From Halomonas denitrificans (lineage in GTDB: Bacteria; Pseudomonadota; Gammaproteobacteria; Pseudomonadales; Halomonadaceae): a DNA stretch of 64,000 bases. The stretch spans positions 558,001 through 622,000 of the forward strand of contig NZ_PYVX01000002.1 of assembly GCF_003056305.1 (NCBI RefSeq). Direction: 5' to 3'. Numbering within the stretch: position 1 is the first letter of the stretch; every line of letters begins with the position of its first letter. Positions 27,802 through 36,388 of the stretch are shown in pieces. The position numbers were made by a program, and so were the translations under genes. The notes beneath the pieces were generated by a model that was not told the DNA's origin, ran no database searches, and saw nothing but the letters and a program-made list of their open reading frames with translations.

Positions 27802-29508
27802 ATGATGCTCGATAACCCCGCTACCAAGTACCGCCCCTTCGTGGCCGTCGACCTGCCCGACCGCCAGTGGCCCAGCCGGCGCATCGAGACGCCGCCCCAG
27901 TGGTGCGCCGTCGACCTGCGCGACGGCAACCAGGCGCTGATCGACCCCATGGACCAGGAGCGCAAGCAGCGTCTCTTCGACCTGCTGGTGAAGATCGGCT
28001 TCAAGCAGATCGAGGTGGGCTTCCCCTCGGCCTCCCAGACCGACTTCGACTTCGTGCGCGCCCTGATCGAGGAGGACAAGGTCCCGGACGACGTGCAGAT
28101 CCAGGTGCTCACCCAGGCGCGGCCGCACCTCATCGATCGCACCTTCGAGTCGCTGAAGGGCGCGAAGAACGCCATCGTCCACGTCTACAACGCCACCGAC
28201 CCGGTGTTCCGCCGCGTGGTGTTCAACGTCGACAAGCCCGAGTGCATCCAGATCGCCGTGGACGCCACCACCCGGATCCGCGAGCACATGGCGGCGGCAC
28301 CGGAGACCCACTGGACCTTCCAGTACTCCCCGGAGCTCTTCTCCACCACCGAGATGGACTTCGCCGTGGAGATCGTCGACGCCGTGGAGGCGGCCTTCGG
28401 CGCCAGCGTCGAGGCGCCGATGATCGTCAACCTGCCGGCCACCGTGGAGTGCGCGACGCCCAACAACTACGCCGACCAGGTGGAGTGGTTCTGCCGCCAC
28501 GTCGCCAAGCGCGACCACCTGATCGTCAGCGTGCACCCGCACAACGACCGCGGCACAGGCGTGGCCGCCGCCGAGCTCGCGGTGATGGCCGGCGCCGACC
28601 GGGTCGAGGGCTGCCTGTTCGGCAACGGCGAGCGCACCGGCAACGTCGACCTCGTCACCCTGGCGATGAACCTCTACACCCAGGGCGTGCACCCGCGGCT
28701 CGACTTCTCCAACATCACGCCGATCATGCGCGAGGTGGAGTACTGCAACCAGCTGCCGGTGCACCCGCGCCACCCCTACGTGGGCGACCTGGTGTTCACC
28801 GCCTTCTCCGGCTCCCACCAGGACGCCATCAAGAAGGGCATGGCCGCGCGTCGCGAGGCTCCGAACGACCTCTGGGAGGTGCCCTACCTGCCCATCGATC
28901 CGCTGGACGTCGGCCGCAGCTACGAGGCGGTGATCCGCGTCAACAGCCAGTCCGGCAAGGGCGGCATCTCCTACCTGCTCGAGCAGGAGCACGGCATCGA
29001 GCTGCCGCGCCGGCTCTCCATCGAGTTCAGCCAGGTGGTCCAGGAGGTCGCCGACCGTCTGGGCAAGGAGATCACCTCGCAGATGATCTACCAGGCCTTC
29101 GTCGACGAGTACCTGGAGCAGCACGAGCCCTTCGCCCTGATCAGCCACCGCATGTCCTCGGAGCCGGACAGCCCCACCGTGAGCCTCGAGGCGACCATCG
29201 AGGAGCACGGCGAGCGCCGCACCATCCAGGGACAGGGCAATGGACCGCTGGCCGCCTTCGTCAAGGCGCTGGCCGCCGAGGGCCATGACGTCGAGATCAT
29301 CGACTACCATGAGCACTCCCGCGGCCAGGGCGCCGACGCCGAGGCGATCGCCTACGTGGAGGTGCGCGTCGGCGGCGAGGCGGTGTTCGGCGTGGGCACC
29401 GACGAGAGCATCACCAGCGCTTCCATCAAGGGCGTGATGAGCGCGATCAACCGCAAGCTCTCCACCGAGGCGCCGGCGGCCAACGTCACCGCCGAGACGC
29501 TGGCCTGA
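27802..29508 (+). CDS. leuA: 2-isopropylmalate synthase (long type)
   Basis: A 568-residue enzyme catalysing acetyl-CoA + 2-oxoisovalerate to 2-isopropylmalate, the committed step of leucine synthesis. The TIM-barrel part has the metal/catalytic motifs [22 protein letters not shown] and [11 protein letters not shown]. From ~430 a LeuA allosteric dimer domain follows ([30 protein letters not shown]), which binds leucine as feedback inhibitor. Length and wording match the type-2 LeuA of Pseudomonas and Corynebacterium rather than E. coli LeuA (523). ATG 27802 lies 8 bp after GGGAGA. It is controlled by the leuL leader and closed by a strong terminator. Confidence 0.96.
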   Translation: MMLDNPATKYRPFVAVDLPDRQWPSRRIETPPQWCAVDLRDGNQALIDPMDQERKQRLFDLLVKIGFKQIEVGFPSASQTDFDFVRALIEEDKVPDDVQIQVLTQARPHLIDRTFESLKGAKNAIVHVYNATDPVFRRVVFNVDKPECIQIAVDATTRIREHMAAAPETHWTFQYSPELFSTTEMDFAVEIVDAVEAAFGASVEAPMIVNLPATVECATPNNYADQVEWFCRHVAKRDHLIVSVHPHNDRGTGVAAAELAVMAGADRVEGCLFGNGERTGNVDLVTLAMNLYTQGVHPRLDFSNITPIMREVEYCNQLPVHPRHPYVGDLVFTAFSGSHQDAIKKGMAARREAPNDLWEVPYLPIDPLDVGRSYEAVIRVNSQSGKGGISYLLEQEHGIELPRRLSIEFSQVVQEVADRLGKEITSQMIYQAFVDEYLEQHEPFALISHRMSSEPDSPTVSLEATIEEHGERRTIQGQGNGPLAAFVKALAAEGHDVEIIDYHEHSRGQGADAEAIAYVEVRVGGEAVFGVGTDESITSASIKGVMSAINRKLSTEAPAANVTAETLA

Positions 29509-29537
29509 TCCGCAGCGGCTGAGCCACTCCCGTCAAC

Positions 29538-29570
29538 GCGCGGCCCCGCCAGTCTCTGGCGGGGCCGCGC
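29538..29570. terminator. Strong bidirectional terminator, leuA/epmB
   Basis: A perfect 15-bp GC stem (29538-29552 with 29556-29570) with a 3-nt loop TCT lies between the convergent gene ends at 29508 and 29618. It is followed by TTCTGT on the plus strand. Confidence 0.85.
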
Positions 29571-29617
29571 TTCTGTAGGTGGCCAGCTCGGGGCGGGGTG
29601 CCTGGCGGGGTCCTGGG

Positions 29618-30655
29618 CTACAGCGGGGTCTTGCTGGCCTCGCCGGGAATCTCCCGGACCAGCCGCGGCATCAGAAAGCCCGGCAGCACCTCGCGCAGCG
29701 CCGCGACCAGCGTCCGGGCGTCGTCGTCGTTGACATCGAAGTGGGCGGCGCCGGCCACCGGGTCGAGCACGTGCAGGTAGTAGGGCAGGATGCCCGCCTC
29801 GAAGAGCCGCTCGGAGAGCGCGGCCAGGGCGTCGACGTCGTCGTTGATGCCGCGCAGCAGCACGCTCTGGTTGAGCAGGGTCACGCCGGCCTCGCGCAGT
29901 CGCCGGCAGGCCGCCACCACCGCCTCGTCGATCTCCTGGGCGTGGTTGATGTGCAGCACCATCACCGTCTGCAGCCGCGTGCCGCCCAGCCAGTCGAGCA
30001 GGGCGTCGTCGATGCGATCGGGAATCACCACCGGCAGGCGCGTGTGGATGCGCAGCCGCTTGAGGTGGGGGATGGCCCCCAGGCGCTCCACCAGCCAGGC
30101 GAGCCGACGGTCGTTGGCCGCCAGGGGGTCGCCGCCGGAGAGGATCGCCTCGCGGATCGTCGCGTCTTCGCGAAGGTAGTCGAGGCTCGCCTCCCACTGC
30201 GCCCGGGAGGGGGCGTTCTCCTCGTAGGGGAAGTGGCGGCGAAAGCAGTAGCGGCAGTTCACCGCGCAGGCGGGGCTCGCGATCAGCAGTACGCGGCCGG
30301 CGTACTTGTGGATCAGCCCCTTGGCCGGGGTGTGCTCGGCTTCGGCGAGGGGGTCGGCCACGTAGCCGGGCGTGACCTCGGTCTCCTCGCCGAGCGGCAG
30401 CACCTGGCGCAGCAGGGGGTCGGCCGGATCATGGGGGCGGATGCGGGCGAGGTAGGCCTCGGGCACCCGCACCTCGAAGAGCGCATGGCCGCGTTCGGCG
30501 CCGCCGTGCCAGGCCTCGTCGAGGCCCAGTCGGCGGCAGAGCTCGCGGGGATCGCGGATCGCCCTTGCCAGCTGGGTCTGCCAGCGCGCCTGCACGGGCA
30601 GGGGCTGCGTCGCCGGGGTGGGGCGCTGCAAAAGGGCGCTGCTTCGGGTTATCAT
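29618..30655 (-). CDS. epmB: EF-P beta-lysylation protein EpmB (lysine 2,3-aminomutase)
   Basis: A 345-residue radical-SAM enzyme with cluster motif CxxxCxxC (C130, C134, C137, in CAVNCRYCFRRHFPY). Conserved ILSGGDPL and the family ending with LVREIPGEASK are also present. EpmB converts (S)-alpha-lysine to (R)-beta-lysine, the substrate EpmA attaches to EF-P Lys34. It lacks the long C-terminal extension of true lysine 2,3-aminomutases. ATG 30655 is chosen; a GTG three codons earlier is possible. Divergent from efp, as in E. coli, with a perfect 8-bp GC hairpin (30677-30695) in the shared spacer. Confidence 0.94.
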   Translation of the reverse strand: MITRSSALLQRPTPATQPLPVQARWQTQLARAIRDPRELCRRLGLDEAWHGGAERGHALFEVRVPEAYLARIRPHDPADPLLRQVLPLGEETEVTPGYVADPLAEAEHTPAKGLIHKYAGRVLLIASPACAVNCRYCFRRHFPYEENAPSRAQWEASLDYLREDATIREAILSGGDPLAANDRRLAWLVERLGAIPHLKRLRIHTRLPVVIPDRIDDALLDWLGGTRLQTVMVLHINHAQEIDEAVVAACRRLREAGVTLLNQSVLLRGINDDVDALAALSERLFEAGILPYYLHVLDPVAGAAHFDVNDDDARTLVAALREVLPGFLMPRLVREIPGEASKTPL

Positions 30656-30676
30656 GCGGCACACCAGTCAATGCGT

Positions 30677-30695
30677 ACGGGGGCCGGGCCCCCGT
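30677..30695. repeat. GC hairpin between epmB and efp
   Basis: ACGGGGGC/GCCCCCGT (30677-30684, 30688-30695) with a 3-nt loop, in the 108-bp divergent spacer. It could be an operator or an RNA structure in the efp leader. Confidence 0.4.
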
Positions 30696-30763
30696 GACAC
30701 TTCATCTGCTTGCGCGAGTCGCCGGCCTCAGCCGGTGGCACGCTCGAATATGGATAAGCGATC

Positions 30764-31330
30764 ATGGCGAACTATTCTACCAACGAATTCAAGGGCGGTC
30801 TGAAGGTGATGCTCGACGGCGATCCCTGCAGCATCGTCGAGAACGAGCTCGTCAAGCCGGGCAAGGGTCAGGCCTTCAACCGCGTCAAGCTGCGCAACCT
30901 GATGACCGGTCGCGTCCTCGAGCACACCTTCAAGTCCGGCGACTCCCTGGAGTCCGCCGACGTCATGGAACTGGAGATGGAGTACCTCTACACCGACGGT
31001 GACATGTGGTACTTCATGAAGACCGACGGCTCCTTCGAGCAGTACGCGGTCGAGAAGCGCGCCCTGGGCGACACCGAGAAGTGGCTCAAGGAGCAGGTGC
31101 CCTACACCGTGACCCTGTGGAACGACAACGCCATCAGCGTCACCCCGCCGAACTTCATCGAGCTCGAGGTCACCGAGACCGACCCGGGCCTCAAGGGCGA
31201 CACTGCCCAGGGCGGCTCCAAGCCCGCGACCCTCTCCTCCGGCGCCGTGGTCCGCGTGCCGCTGTTCATCAACGAGGGCGAGGTGCTGAAGGTCGATACG
31301 CGCAGCGGTGAGTACGTCTCCCGCGCGTGA
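30764..31330 (+). CDS. efp: Elongation factor P
   Basis: A 188-residue, three-domain translation factor that rescues ribosomes stalled at polyproline stretches. Domain I has the modification loop VKPGKGQAF with Lys34, the residue beta-lysylated by EpmA. The C-terminal OB domains carry the family signature ending ([29 protein letters not shown] region). The presence of epmB upstream and epmA downstream supports the beta-lysyl-Lys34 form rather than rhamnosyl-Arg. A structured spacer separates it from epmA. Confidence 0.97.
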   Translation: MANYSTNEFKGGLKVMLDGDPCSIVENELVKPGKGQAFNRVKLRNLMTGRVLEHTFKSGDSLESADVMELEMEYLYTDGDMWYFMKTDGSFEQYAVEKRALGDTEKWLKEQVPYTVTLWNDNAISVTPPNFIELEVTETDPGLKGDTAQGGSKPATLSSGAVVRVPLFINEGEVLKVDTRSGEYVSRA

Positions 31331-31365
31331 GGCGAGGCCCTTCCTGCGCTCGCTCATACGGCGTT

Positions 31366-31425
31366 GAATCCCGAGACGGCTTGCTCATTTAGCGCTGCTA
31401 AACTCCGCCGCCTTACTCGGGATTC
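31366..31425 (+). other. Nested inverted repeats in efp-epmA spacer
   Basis: Outer arms GAATCCCGAG (31366-31375) and CTCGGGATTC (31416-31425) pair perfectly over 10 bp and enclose a second perfect hairpin TTTAGC-gct-GCTAAA (31388-31402). The structure would form in the efp 3' RNA or in an epmA leader. Confidence 0.55.
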
Positions 31426-31477
31426 GCCTGGTCTGAGCATCGCTCGGAGAGGGCATAACTTGGGCGACCTGCCCTAC

Positions 31478-31506
31478 AAGGCCACGCTGGTTTCTGGCGT
31501 GGCCTT
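31478..31506 (+). terminator. Hairpin just before epmA
   Basis: AAGGCCACGC (31478-31487) pairs perfectly with GCGTGGCCTT (31497-31506). It is followed by CGTCGTTTC and then the epmA ribosome site. It may reduce read-through from efp into epmA. Confidence 0.5.
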
Positions 31507-31529
31507 CGTCGTTTCTGGAGGAGTCTTTC

Positions 31530-32516
31530 ATGTCCATCGACTGGCGCCCCAGCGCCGAGATCGCGACGCTGCGCGAGCGCGCAAGGCTGATCGCCGAGGT
31601 GCGGGCCTTCTTCGCCGAGCGCGATGTGCTTGAGGTGGAGACCCCGGTGCTCGGCCACGGCGGCAGCACCGAGGTCCACCTGGCCTCCCTCTCGGCGGAG
31701 GCGACCACCCCGGCCGGCCGCGAACGGCTGTGGCTGCAGACCTCCCCGGAGTTCGCCATGAAGCGCCTGCTGGCCGCAGGCTCAGGGCCGATCTTCCAGC
31801 TGGCGCGCAGCTTTCGCGATGGTGAGGTGGGGCGGCGCCACAATCTCGAGTTCACCATGCTGGAGTGGTACCGCCCGGGCCTCGGCCTCGAGGCGCTGAT
31901 CGAGGAGACCGCCGCGCTGGTGACGCGGGTACTCGGGCGAGGGGCGGGGGATAAGCCGGGGCCGCTGCGCCGGCGCCGCTACCGCGAGCTCTTCCGCGAG
32001 GCGCTGGGCATCGATCCCTTCACGGCGTCCCTGGCGACGCTGCGCCGGCTGGCCGGCGAGCGGGGAGGGCTCTCGATGGATGACAGCGATCGCGACGGCT
32101 GTCTGGACCTGCTGATGAGCTTCGTCATCGAGCCGGAACTCGGGCGCGATGGGCTCGATGCCGTGGTCGACTACCCCGCCAGCCAGGCCGCCCTGGCACG
32201 TCACCATCGCGACCCCGAGGACGGCGCGTCGGTCGCCTCGCGCTTCGAGCTCTACCTCGACGGGCTCGAGCTCGCCAACGGCTACGACGAGCTCACCGAC
32301 GCCGCGGAGCAGCGCGCGCGCTTCACCGAGGACAACGCCGCCCGGCGCGCCCTCGGGCTCGCCGAGGTGGCGGTGGACGAGCGCCTGCTGGCGGCCCTGG
32401 AGAGCGGGCTGCCCGCCGGCAGCGGCGTGGCGCTGGGGCTCGACCGGCTGATCCAGCTGGCGCTGGGCAAGGCGAGCGTCGCCGAGGTGATGGCCTTCGC
32501 CACGCCGCGCTGCTAG
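31530..32516 (+). CDS. epmA: EF-P--(R)-beta-lysine ligase EpmA
   Basis: A 328-residue class II LysRS-like catalytic domain with no anticodon-binding domain. Motif 1 region VLEVETPVL, motif 2 FRDGEVGRRHNLEFTMLEWY, motif 3 GVALGLDRLIQLALG. EpmA (GenX/PoxA/YjeA) activates beta-lysine and ligates it to EF-P Lys34. A strong GGAGGAG site precedes ATG 31530. Together with epmB and efp it completes the modification pathway in 3 kb, a tighter grouping than in E. coli, where epmA is separate. Confidence 0.95.
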   Translation: MSIDWRPSAEIATLRERARLIAEVRAFFAERDVLEVETPVLGHGGSTEVHLASLSAEATTPAGRERLWLQTSPEFAMKRLLAAGSGPIFQLARSFRDGEVGRRHNLEFTMLEWYRPGLGLEALIEETAALVTRVLGRGAGDKPGPLRRRRYRELFREALGIDPFTASLATLRRLAGERGGLSMDDSDRDGCLDLLMSFVIEPELGRDGLDAVVDYPASQAALARHHRDPEDGASVASRFELYLDGLELANGYDELTDAAEQRARFTEDNAARRALGLAEVAVDERLLAALESGLPAGSGVALGLDRLIQLALGKASVAEVMAFATPRC

Positions 32517-32566
32517 TCATTCTTTCAGGCGCTCGTGAGGCCCTCACCGTGTAGGGCTGATCCGTC

Positions 32567-32732
32567 GACAGGCTGGTGAGGAGGTGCTGTGAACCCTTCC
32601 CTGGGCGCTACCGATGCCCTGCTGCGCTCTCGCATCCTGCTCCGCTTGCAGGGCCGGTGCTGGCCATCCATGGCCAGCCCGTTCGGAGCAGTGCTCCTCA
32701 CCCCTGGCATAGGACCTCCTCTTCGGCCTGTC
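32567..32732 (-). repeat. Structured intergenic repeat, copy B (epmA-psd)
   Basis: Inverted relative to copies A and C. Core 32580-32719 has the GGAGG/CCTCC ends and the conserved segment around GAACCCTTCCCTGGGCGCTA. The inner stem ATGCC/GGCAT (32604-32608, 32706-32710) is opened by ~80 extra bases. These contain CTGCTCCG/CGGAGCAG (32637-32644, 32684-32691) around GCTGGCCAT/ATGGCCAGC (32659-32667, 32670-32678). Outer arms are GACAGGC/GCCTGTC (32567-32573, 32726-32732). It lies between convergent genes and could also terminate transcription. Confidence 0.85.
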
Positions 32733-32747
32733 CCCGGCGCTCCCTCG

Positions 32748-33626
32748 CTATGAGTATTTAAGCGCTCCCAGCGACTGCCCCATGCGCACCTTCTGCTCGG
32801 GCGCCAGGCCGTCGAAGTCCACCGGCTCGGCGAAAGCCATCACCACGGTGGAGCCGAGCTTGAAGCGGCCCATCTCCTCGCCCTTCTCCAGGCGCACCGG
32901 GGTGTCGAAGCGGATGCGCTGCACCTCGCCGGAGAGCGGCGTGACCTGTCCCGCCCACACCGTCTCGATGGCGGCGACGATCATCGCGCCCACCAGCACC
33001 ATCACCATGGGGCCGTGCTCGGTGTCGAAGTGGCACACCAGCCGCTCGTTGCGGGCGAAGAGGTTGGGCACGTGGTGGGTGGTGGCGGCGTTCACCGAGA
33101 AGAGGCGCCCCGGCACGTAGACCATCGAGGTCAGGGTGCCGCCGATGGGCATGTGCACCCGGTGGTAGTCGCTCGGCGAGAGGTAGACGGTGGCGAAGCT
33201 GCCGCCCAGGTAGCGCCGGGCCGCCTCGCCGTCGCCGCCAAGCAGCTCCATGGCCGAGAAGCGGTGGCCCTTGGCCTGCATCAGCTGGCCGGCCTCGATG
33301 GGCCCGAACTGGGAGAGGGTGCCGTCGGCCGGGGAGACCACGCCCTCGCCGAGCGGGCGGGCGTCCTCCTCCAGGGCGCGGGTGAAGAAGTCATTGAAGG
33401 TTGCGTAGGCCGTCGGGTCGGACTCGGCGGCCTCGTCCATGTCGACCTCGAACTGGCGGATGAAGGCCCGGATGAGGGCGTTCTTCAGCCAGGGCACGCG
33501 GCAGTCGGCGAGCCGGCCCACCAGCCGCGAGAGCAGGTGGTGGGGCAGGGGATACTGGATCAGGGCGAAGAGTCGGGCGAGAGACAAGGGCGGTCGTCCA
33601 TCAGGAGGGTGGGAAGAGGCGGCCAC
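32748..33626 (-). CDS. psd: Phosphatidylserine decarboxylase proenzyme
   Basis: An inner-membrane pyruvoyl enzyme that makes phosphatidylethanolamine from phosphatidylserine. The self-cleavage site LGST (in FKLGSTVV) is near the C-terminus, giving a large beta and a small alpha subunit. Other motifs: [20 protein letters not shown] and [13 protein letters not shown]. The family N-terminus ([17 protein letters not shown]) begins about 15 residues in, so a TTG at 33587 may be the true start. The annotated GTG at 33626 lies inside a 20-bp palindrome and has no ribosome site. It follows rhdA in the same direction, as in Pseudomonas. Confidence 0.94.
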   Translation of the reverse strand: MAASSHPPDGRPPLSLARLFALIQYPLPHHLLSRLVGRLADCRVPWLKNALIRAFIRQFEVDMDEAAESDPTAYATFNDFFTRALEEDARPLGEGVVSPADGTLSQFGPIEAGQLMQAKGHRFSAMELLGGDGEAARRYLGGSFATVYLSPSDYHRVHMPIGGTLTSMVYVPGRLFSVNAATTHHVPNLFARNERLVCHFDTEHGPMVMVLVGAMIVAAIETVWAGQVTPLSGEVQRIRFDTPVRLEKGEEMGRFKLGSTVVMAFAEPVDFDGLAPEQKVRMGQSLGALKYS

Positions 33627-33640
33627 GCCCGGGCGTGGCC
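33621..33640. repeat. 20-bp perfect palindrome, rhdA-psd
   Basis: GGCCACGCCC followed directly by its reverse complement lies in the short rhdA-psd gap. It may be a weak terminator or a protein site. It overlaps the GTG at 33626, arguing that psd really starts further in. Confidence 0.55.
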
Positions 33641-33654
33641 GTCGAAGCGGGCGT

Positions 33655-34485
33655 TCAGGTCTCGATGGGGGTGTCGTCGCGGTTGCCCCACTCCTGCCAG
33701 GAGCCGGCGTAGGCGCGGATCTTCTCGAAGCCCAGCGCGCGGCCCACGAGCCAGGTGAAGCCGCTGCGGTGGTGGCTCTGGCAGTGGGTGACCACCTCCA
33801 TGTCCGGCGTGATGCCGATGGCCTCGAGCTCGGTGATGAGCTCGGCGTAGTCGCGCAGGCGCAGCCCGTGCTCGGCGTCCATGGCCTGGGTCCATTCCAT
33901 GTTGACCGCCCCGGGCATGTGGCCCAGGCGACGGTTGTTGCCCTTCTCGCCGTCGTACTCGGCTCGCGAGCGGGCGTCCCAGATGGCGAAGCCCTTGTCG
34001 CCCAGGCGCTCCTCGAGCTCGAGGCGATCGATGGCGACCTCGGGATGGAGGAGCTCGGCCTGGTAGTCGCTGGGCGCGGGCGTGCGGGTCTCGGTGGAGA
34101 GGGGGAGACCGGCCTCGCGCCAGGCGTGGAGGCCGCCGTTGAGGTAGGAGTAGCGGGTGTGGCCGATCAGCTCCAGGGTCCACAGCAGGCGACCGGCCCA
34201 GCCGCCGCCCTCGTCGTCGTAGGCCACCACGTGGGTGTCGCGGGTCAGGCCGAGGGACGAGAAGAGCCGCGACAGCGCCTCGGGCGAGGGCACCTCGTTG
34301 GGCACCTCGCCCTCGCCGGCCAGCAGCCGCCGATGATCGAGGAAGAGGGCGCCGGGCACGTGGCCTGCATCATGGCTCTCGGCCCGGGCGGGGACGTCGA
34401 TGATCAACAGCGACGGCTCGTCGAGCCGGGCGGCCAGCTGGTCGGGCTCGATGATCAGCGGGAGCAGGTTGTCTTCGGAACTCAT
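33655..34485 (-). CDS. rhdA: Thiosulfate sulfurtransferase (tandem rhodanese, RhdA type)
   Basis: A 276-residue protein of two rhodanese domains (~8-125 and ~150-270). Only the second has the catalytic loop, CQSHHRSG, nearly the CQTHHRS loop of Azotobacter/Pseudomonas RhdA; the first is degenerate, as in the family. It transfers the sulfane sulfur of thiosulfate to cyanide or other thiophiles and is thought to serve sulfur trafficking. AAGGAGA lies well before the ATG. Cytoplasmic: no signal peptide. rhdA-psd adjacency matches Pseudomonas. Confidence 0.93.
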   Translation of the reverse strand: MSSEDNLLPLIIEPDQLAARLDEPSLLIIDVPARAESHDAGHVPGALFLDHRRLLAGEGEVPNEVPSPEALSRLFSSLGLTRDTHVVAYDDEGGGWAGRLLWTLELIGHTRYSYLNGGLHAWREAGLPLSTETRTPAPSDYQAELLHPEVAIDRLELEERLGDKGFAIWDARSRAEYDGEKGNNRRLGHMPGAVNMEWTQAMDAEHGLRLRDYAELITELEAIGITPDMEVVTHCQSHHRSGFTWLVGRALGFEKIRAYAGSWQEWGNRDDTPIET

Positions 34486-34574
34486 GGCACACTCTCCTTA
34501 AATTCGGCTCCTTGAGGTAGGCTCCGCGATGCGGGCACCCGCGCCTCAGAATAGTCGCCCGGCGCTCGCTCCTG

Positions 34575-35621
34575 TCAGTTCGTCTCGAGGCTCTCGACGA
34601 TACGGCGGTAGCTGGCGAAACGCTCGGGGTGGATCTCGCCCCGCTCCACGGCGGCGAGCAGGGCGCAGCCCGGCTCCTGGCGGTGGCGGCAGTCGCGAAA
34701 GCGACAGCGCCCCAGCACCTCGCGAAACTCGATGAAGCCCTCGGTGACCTGCTGCTCGTCCAGGTGGGTCAGGCCGAACTCGCGGATCCCGGGGGAGTCG
34801 ATCAGCTCGCCGCGCCCGTCCTCTGGCAATGCCCCGTCATCCGGGGCGGGCAGGGCGTAGAGCCGCGCGGTGGTGGTGGTGTGGCGGCCCTTTCGGGAGT
34901 CCTCGGAGAGCGCGCCGATGCGCAGTTCCTCATCCGGGAGCAGACGGTCGATGAGCGACGACTTGCCCACGCCGCTCTGGCCGACGAATACCGAGGTGCG
35001 CCCCGCCAGCCGCGCGAAGAGCGCCGAGAGCCCGCCCTCGCGCTCGGTGGTGGTGGTGACCACCGGGTAGCCCAGCGCCTCGTAGCGGGCCAGCAGCCCG
35101 CGCAGCTCGCCGCCGTGCTCCGGCAGCAGGTCGATCTTGTTGAGCACCAGTACCGGGGCGATGCCGGTGGCCTCGGCGGCCACCAGGTAGCGGTCGATCA
35201 GGTTGGCGTGGGGCGCGGGCTCCACCGCGAAGACGATCAGGATCTGGTCGATGTTGGCGGCCACCGGCTTCAGCTGGCCGCGGGGGTCGGGGCGCTCCAG
35301 CACGTTTTCGCGCTCGCCCCGGGCCACCACCACGCCGTCGCGGGCGTCGTGAGCGGCGCGCCAGATCACCCGATCGCCGGTGACCAGACCCTCGAGGTTG
35401 GCGCGCAGGTGGCAGCGCACGGCCTCGCCGCCCGCGTCGGGGCGTACGTCCAGGGTGCGGCCGAAGTGGGCGATCACGCGGCCGTTCTGCTCCGGCCCGT
35501 ACTCGCCGGCGGCCAGCTTGTCGCTGTCCTTGGCGTCGCGCCGATCGGCGCGGCGGGCGCGCTCGGCCTGGACCTTCTCGATGCGCCAGCGCTGCTGGCG
35601 GCTCAACTTGCGTTTGCTCAT
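34575..35621 (-). CDS. rsgA: Ribosome small-subunit GTPase RsgA
   Basis: A 348-residue circularly permuted GTPase: OB domain, then NKIDLL (G4) before GQSGVGKSSLI (G1) and DSPGIREFGL (G3). The C-terminal zinc finger is CRFRDCRHRQEPGC. RsgA checks late 30S maturation and is activated by the ribosome. ATG 35621 gives the family start MSKRKLSRQQRWRIEK; the longer frame upstream runs antisense into orn and is rejected. Divergent from orn, as in E. coli and Pseudomonas. Confidence 0.96.
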   Translation of the reverse strand: MSKRKLSRQQRWRIEKVQAERARRADRRDAKDSDKLAAGEYGPEQNGRVIAHFGRTLDVRPDAGGEAVRCHLRANLEGLVTGDRVIWRAAHDARDGVVVARGERENVLERPDPRGQLKPVAANIDQILIVFAVEPAPHANLIDRYLVAAEATGIAPVLVLNKIDLLPEHGGELRGLLARYEALGYPVVTTTTEREGGLSALFARLAGRTSVFVGQSGVGKSSLIDRLLPDEELRIGALSEDSRKGRHTTTTARLYALPAPDDGALPEDGRGELIDSPGIREFGLTHLDEQQVTEGFIEFREVLGRCRFRDCRHRQEPGCALLAAVERGEIHPERFASYRRIVESLETN

Positions 35622-35706
35622 GGGGGCCCGAAGCTCGCTACAATAGGGCGCATTGTACTCACCCAAGGCGCCCGCTGTCGTCAGCCGGCGCCCCCAAGGA
35701 TGCCCC

Positions 35707-36306
35707 ATGACCGAGCACGCCACGCCCGCCAACGCCGATGCGCGCCGCCAGCGCCTGATCTGGATCGACCTGGAGATGACCGGACTCGACCCGAACCGCG
35801 AGCGCATCATCGAGATCGCCACCCTGGTCACCGACGCCGACCTCAACACGGTCGCCGAGGGCCCGGTGATCGCGGTGCACCAGCCCGACGCGCTGCTGGA
35901 CGCCATGGACGAGTGGAACACCCGGACCCACGGCGCCTCGGGACTGGTGCAGCGGGTCAAGGAGAGCCGGATCGACACCGCCGAGGCCGAGCGGCGCACC
36001 CTCGAGTTCCTCGCCGCCCACGTCGAGGCCGGCGCCTCGCCGATGTGCGGCAACAGCATCCACCAGGATCGCCGCTTCCTGGAGCGCGAGATGCCCGAAC
36101 TGCTGGCCTTCTTCCACTACCGCAACCTCGACGTCTCCACCCTCAAGGAGCTCGCCAAGCGCTGGAACCCGGGCGCCCTGGCGGGCTTTCAGAAGCGCAA
36201 CGTGCATCTCGCCATGGACGATATCCGCGAGTCCATCGCCGAGCTCGCCCACTATCGCACCACCTTCCTCAAGACGGCCGACGAGCGCGACGACGAGGAG
36301 GAGTGA
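35707..36306 (+). CDS. orn: Oligoribonuclease
   Basis: A 199-residue DEDDh 3'-5' exonuclease: IDLEMTGLD (~20), then [15 protein letters not shown] and [14 protein letters not shown]. It is ~18 residues longer than E. coli Orn, split between an N-terminal and an acidic C-terminal extension. Orn degrades diribonucleotides and pGpG, so it completes c-di-GMP turnover. That is relevant because Alg44 at 57-58 kb is a c-di-GMP receptor. AAGGA precedes ATG 35707. Confidence 0.96.
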   Translation: MTEHATPANADARRQRLIWIDLEMTGLDPNRERIIEIATLVTDADLNTVAEGPVIAVHQPDALLDAMDEWNTRTHGASGLVQRVKESRIDTAEAERRTLEFLAAHVEAGASPMCGNSIHQDRRFLEREMPELLAFFHYRNLDVSTLKELAKRWNPGALAGFQKRNVHLAMDDIRESIAELAHYRTTFLKTADERDDEEE

Positions 36307-36388
36307 CGCCGCCGACGGCGGTGAACACGCCCTGCCGACTCCCCCGGACGCCGCCCGGCGGCGTCCCTGACCCCCGAAGCGAGGCCCC

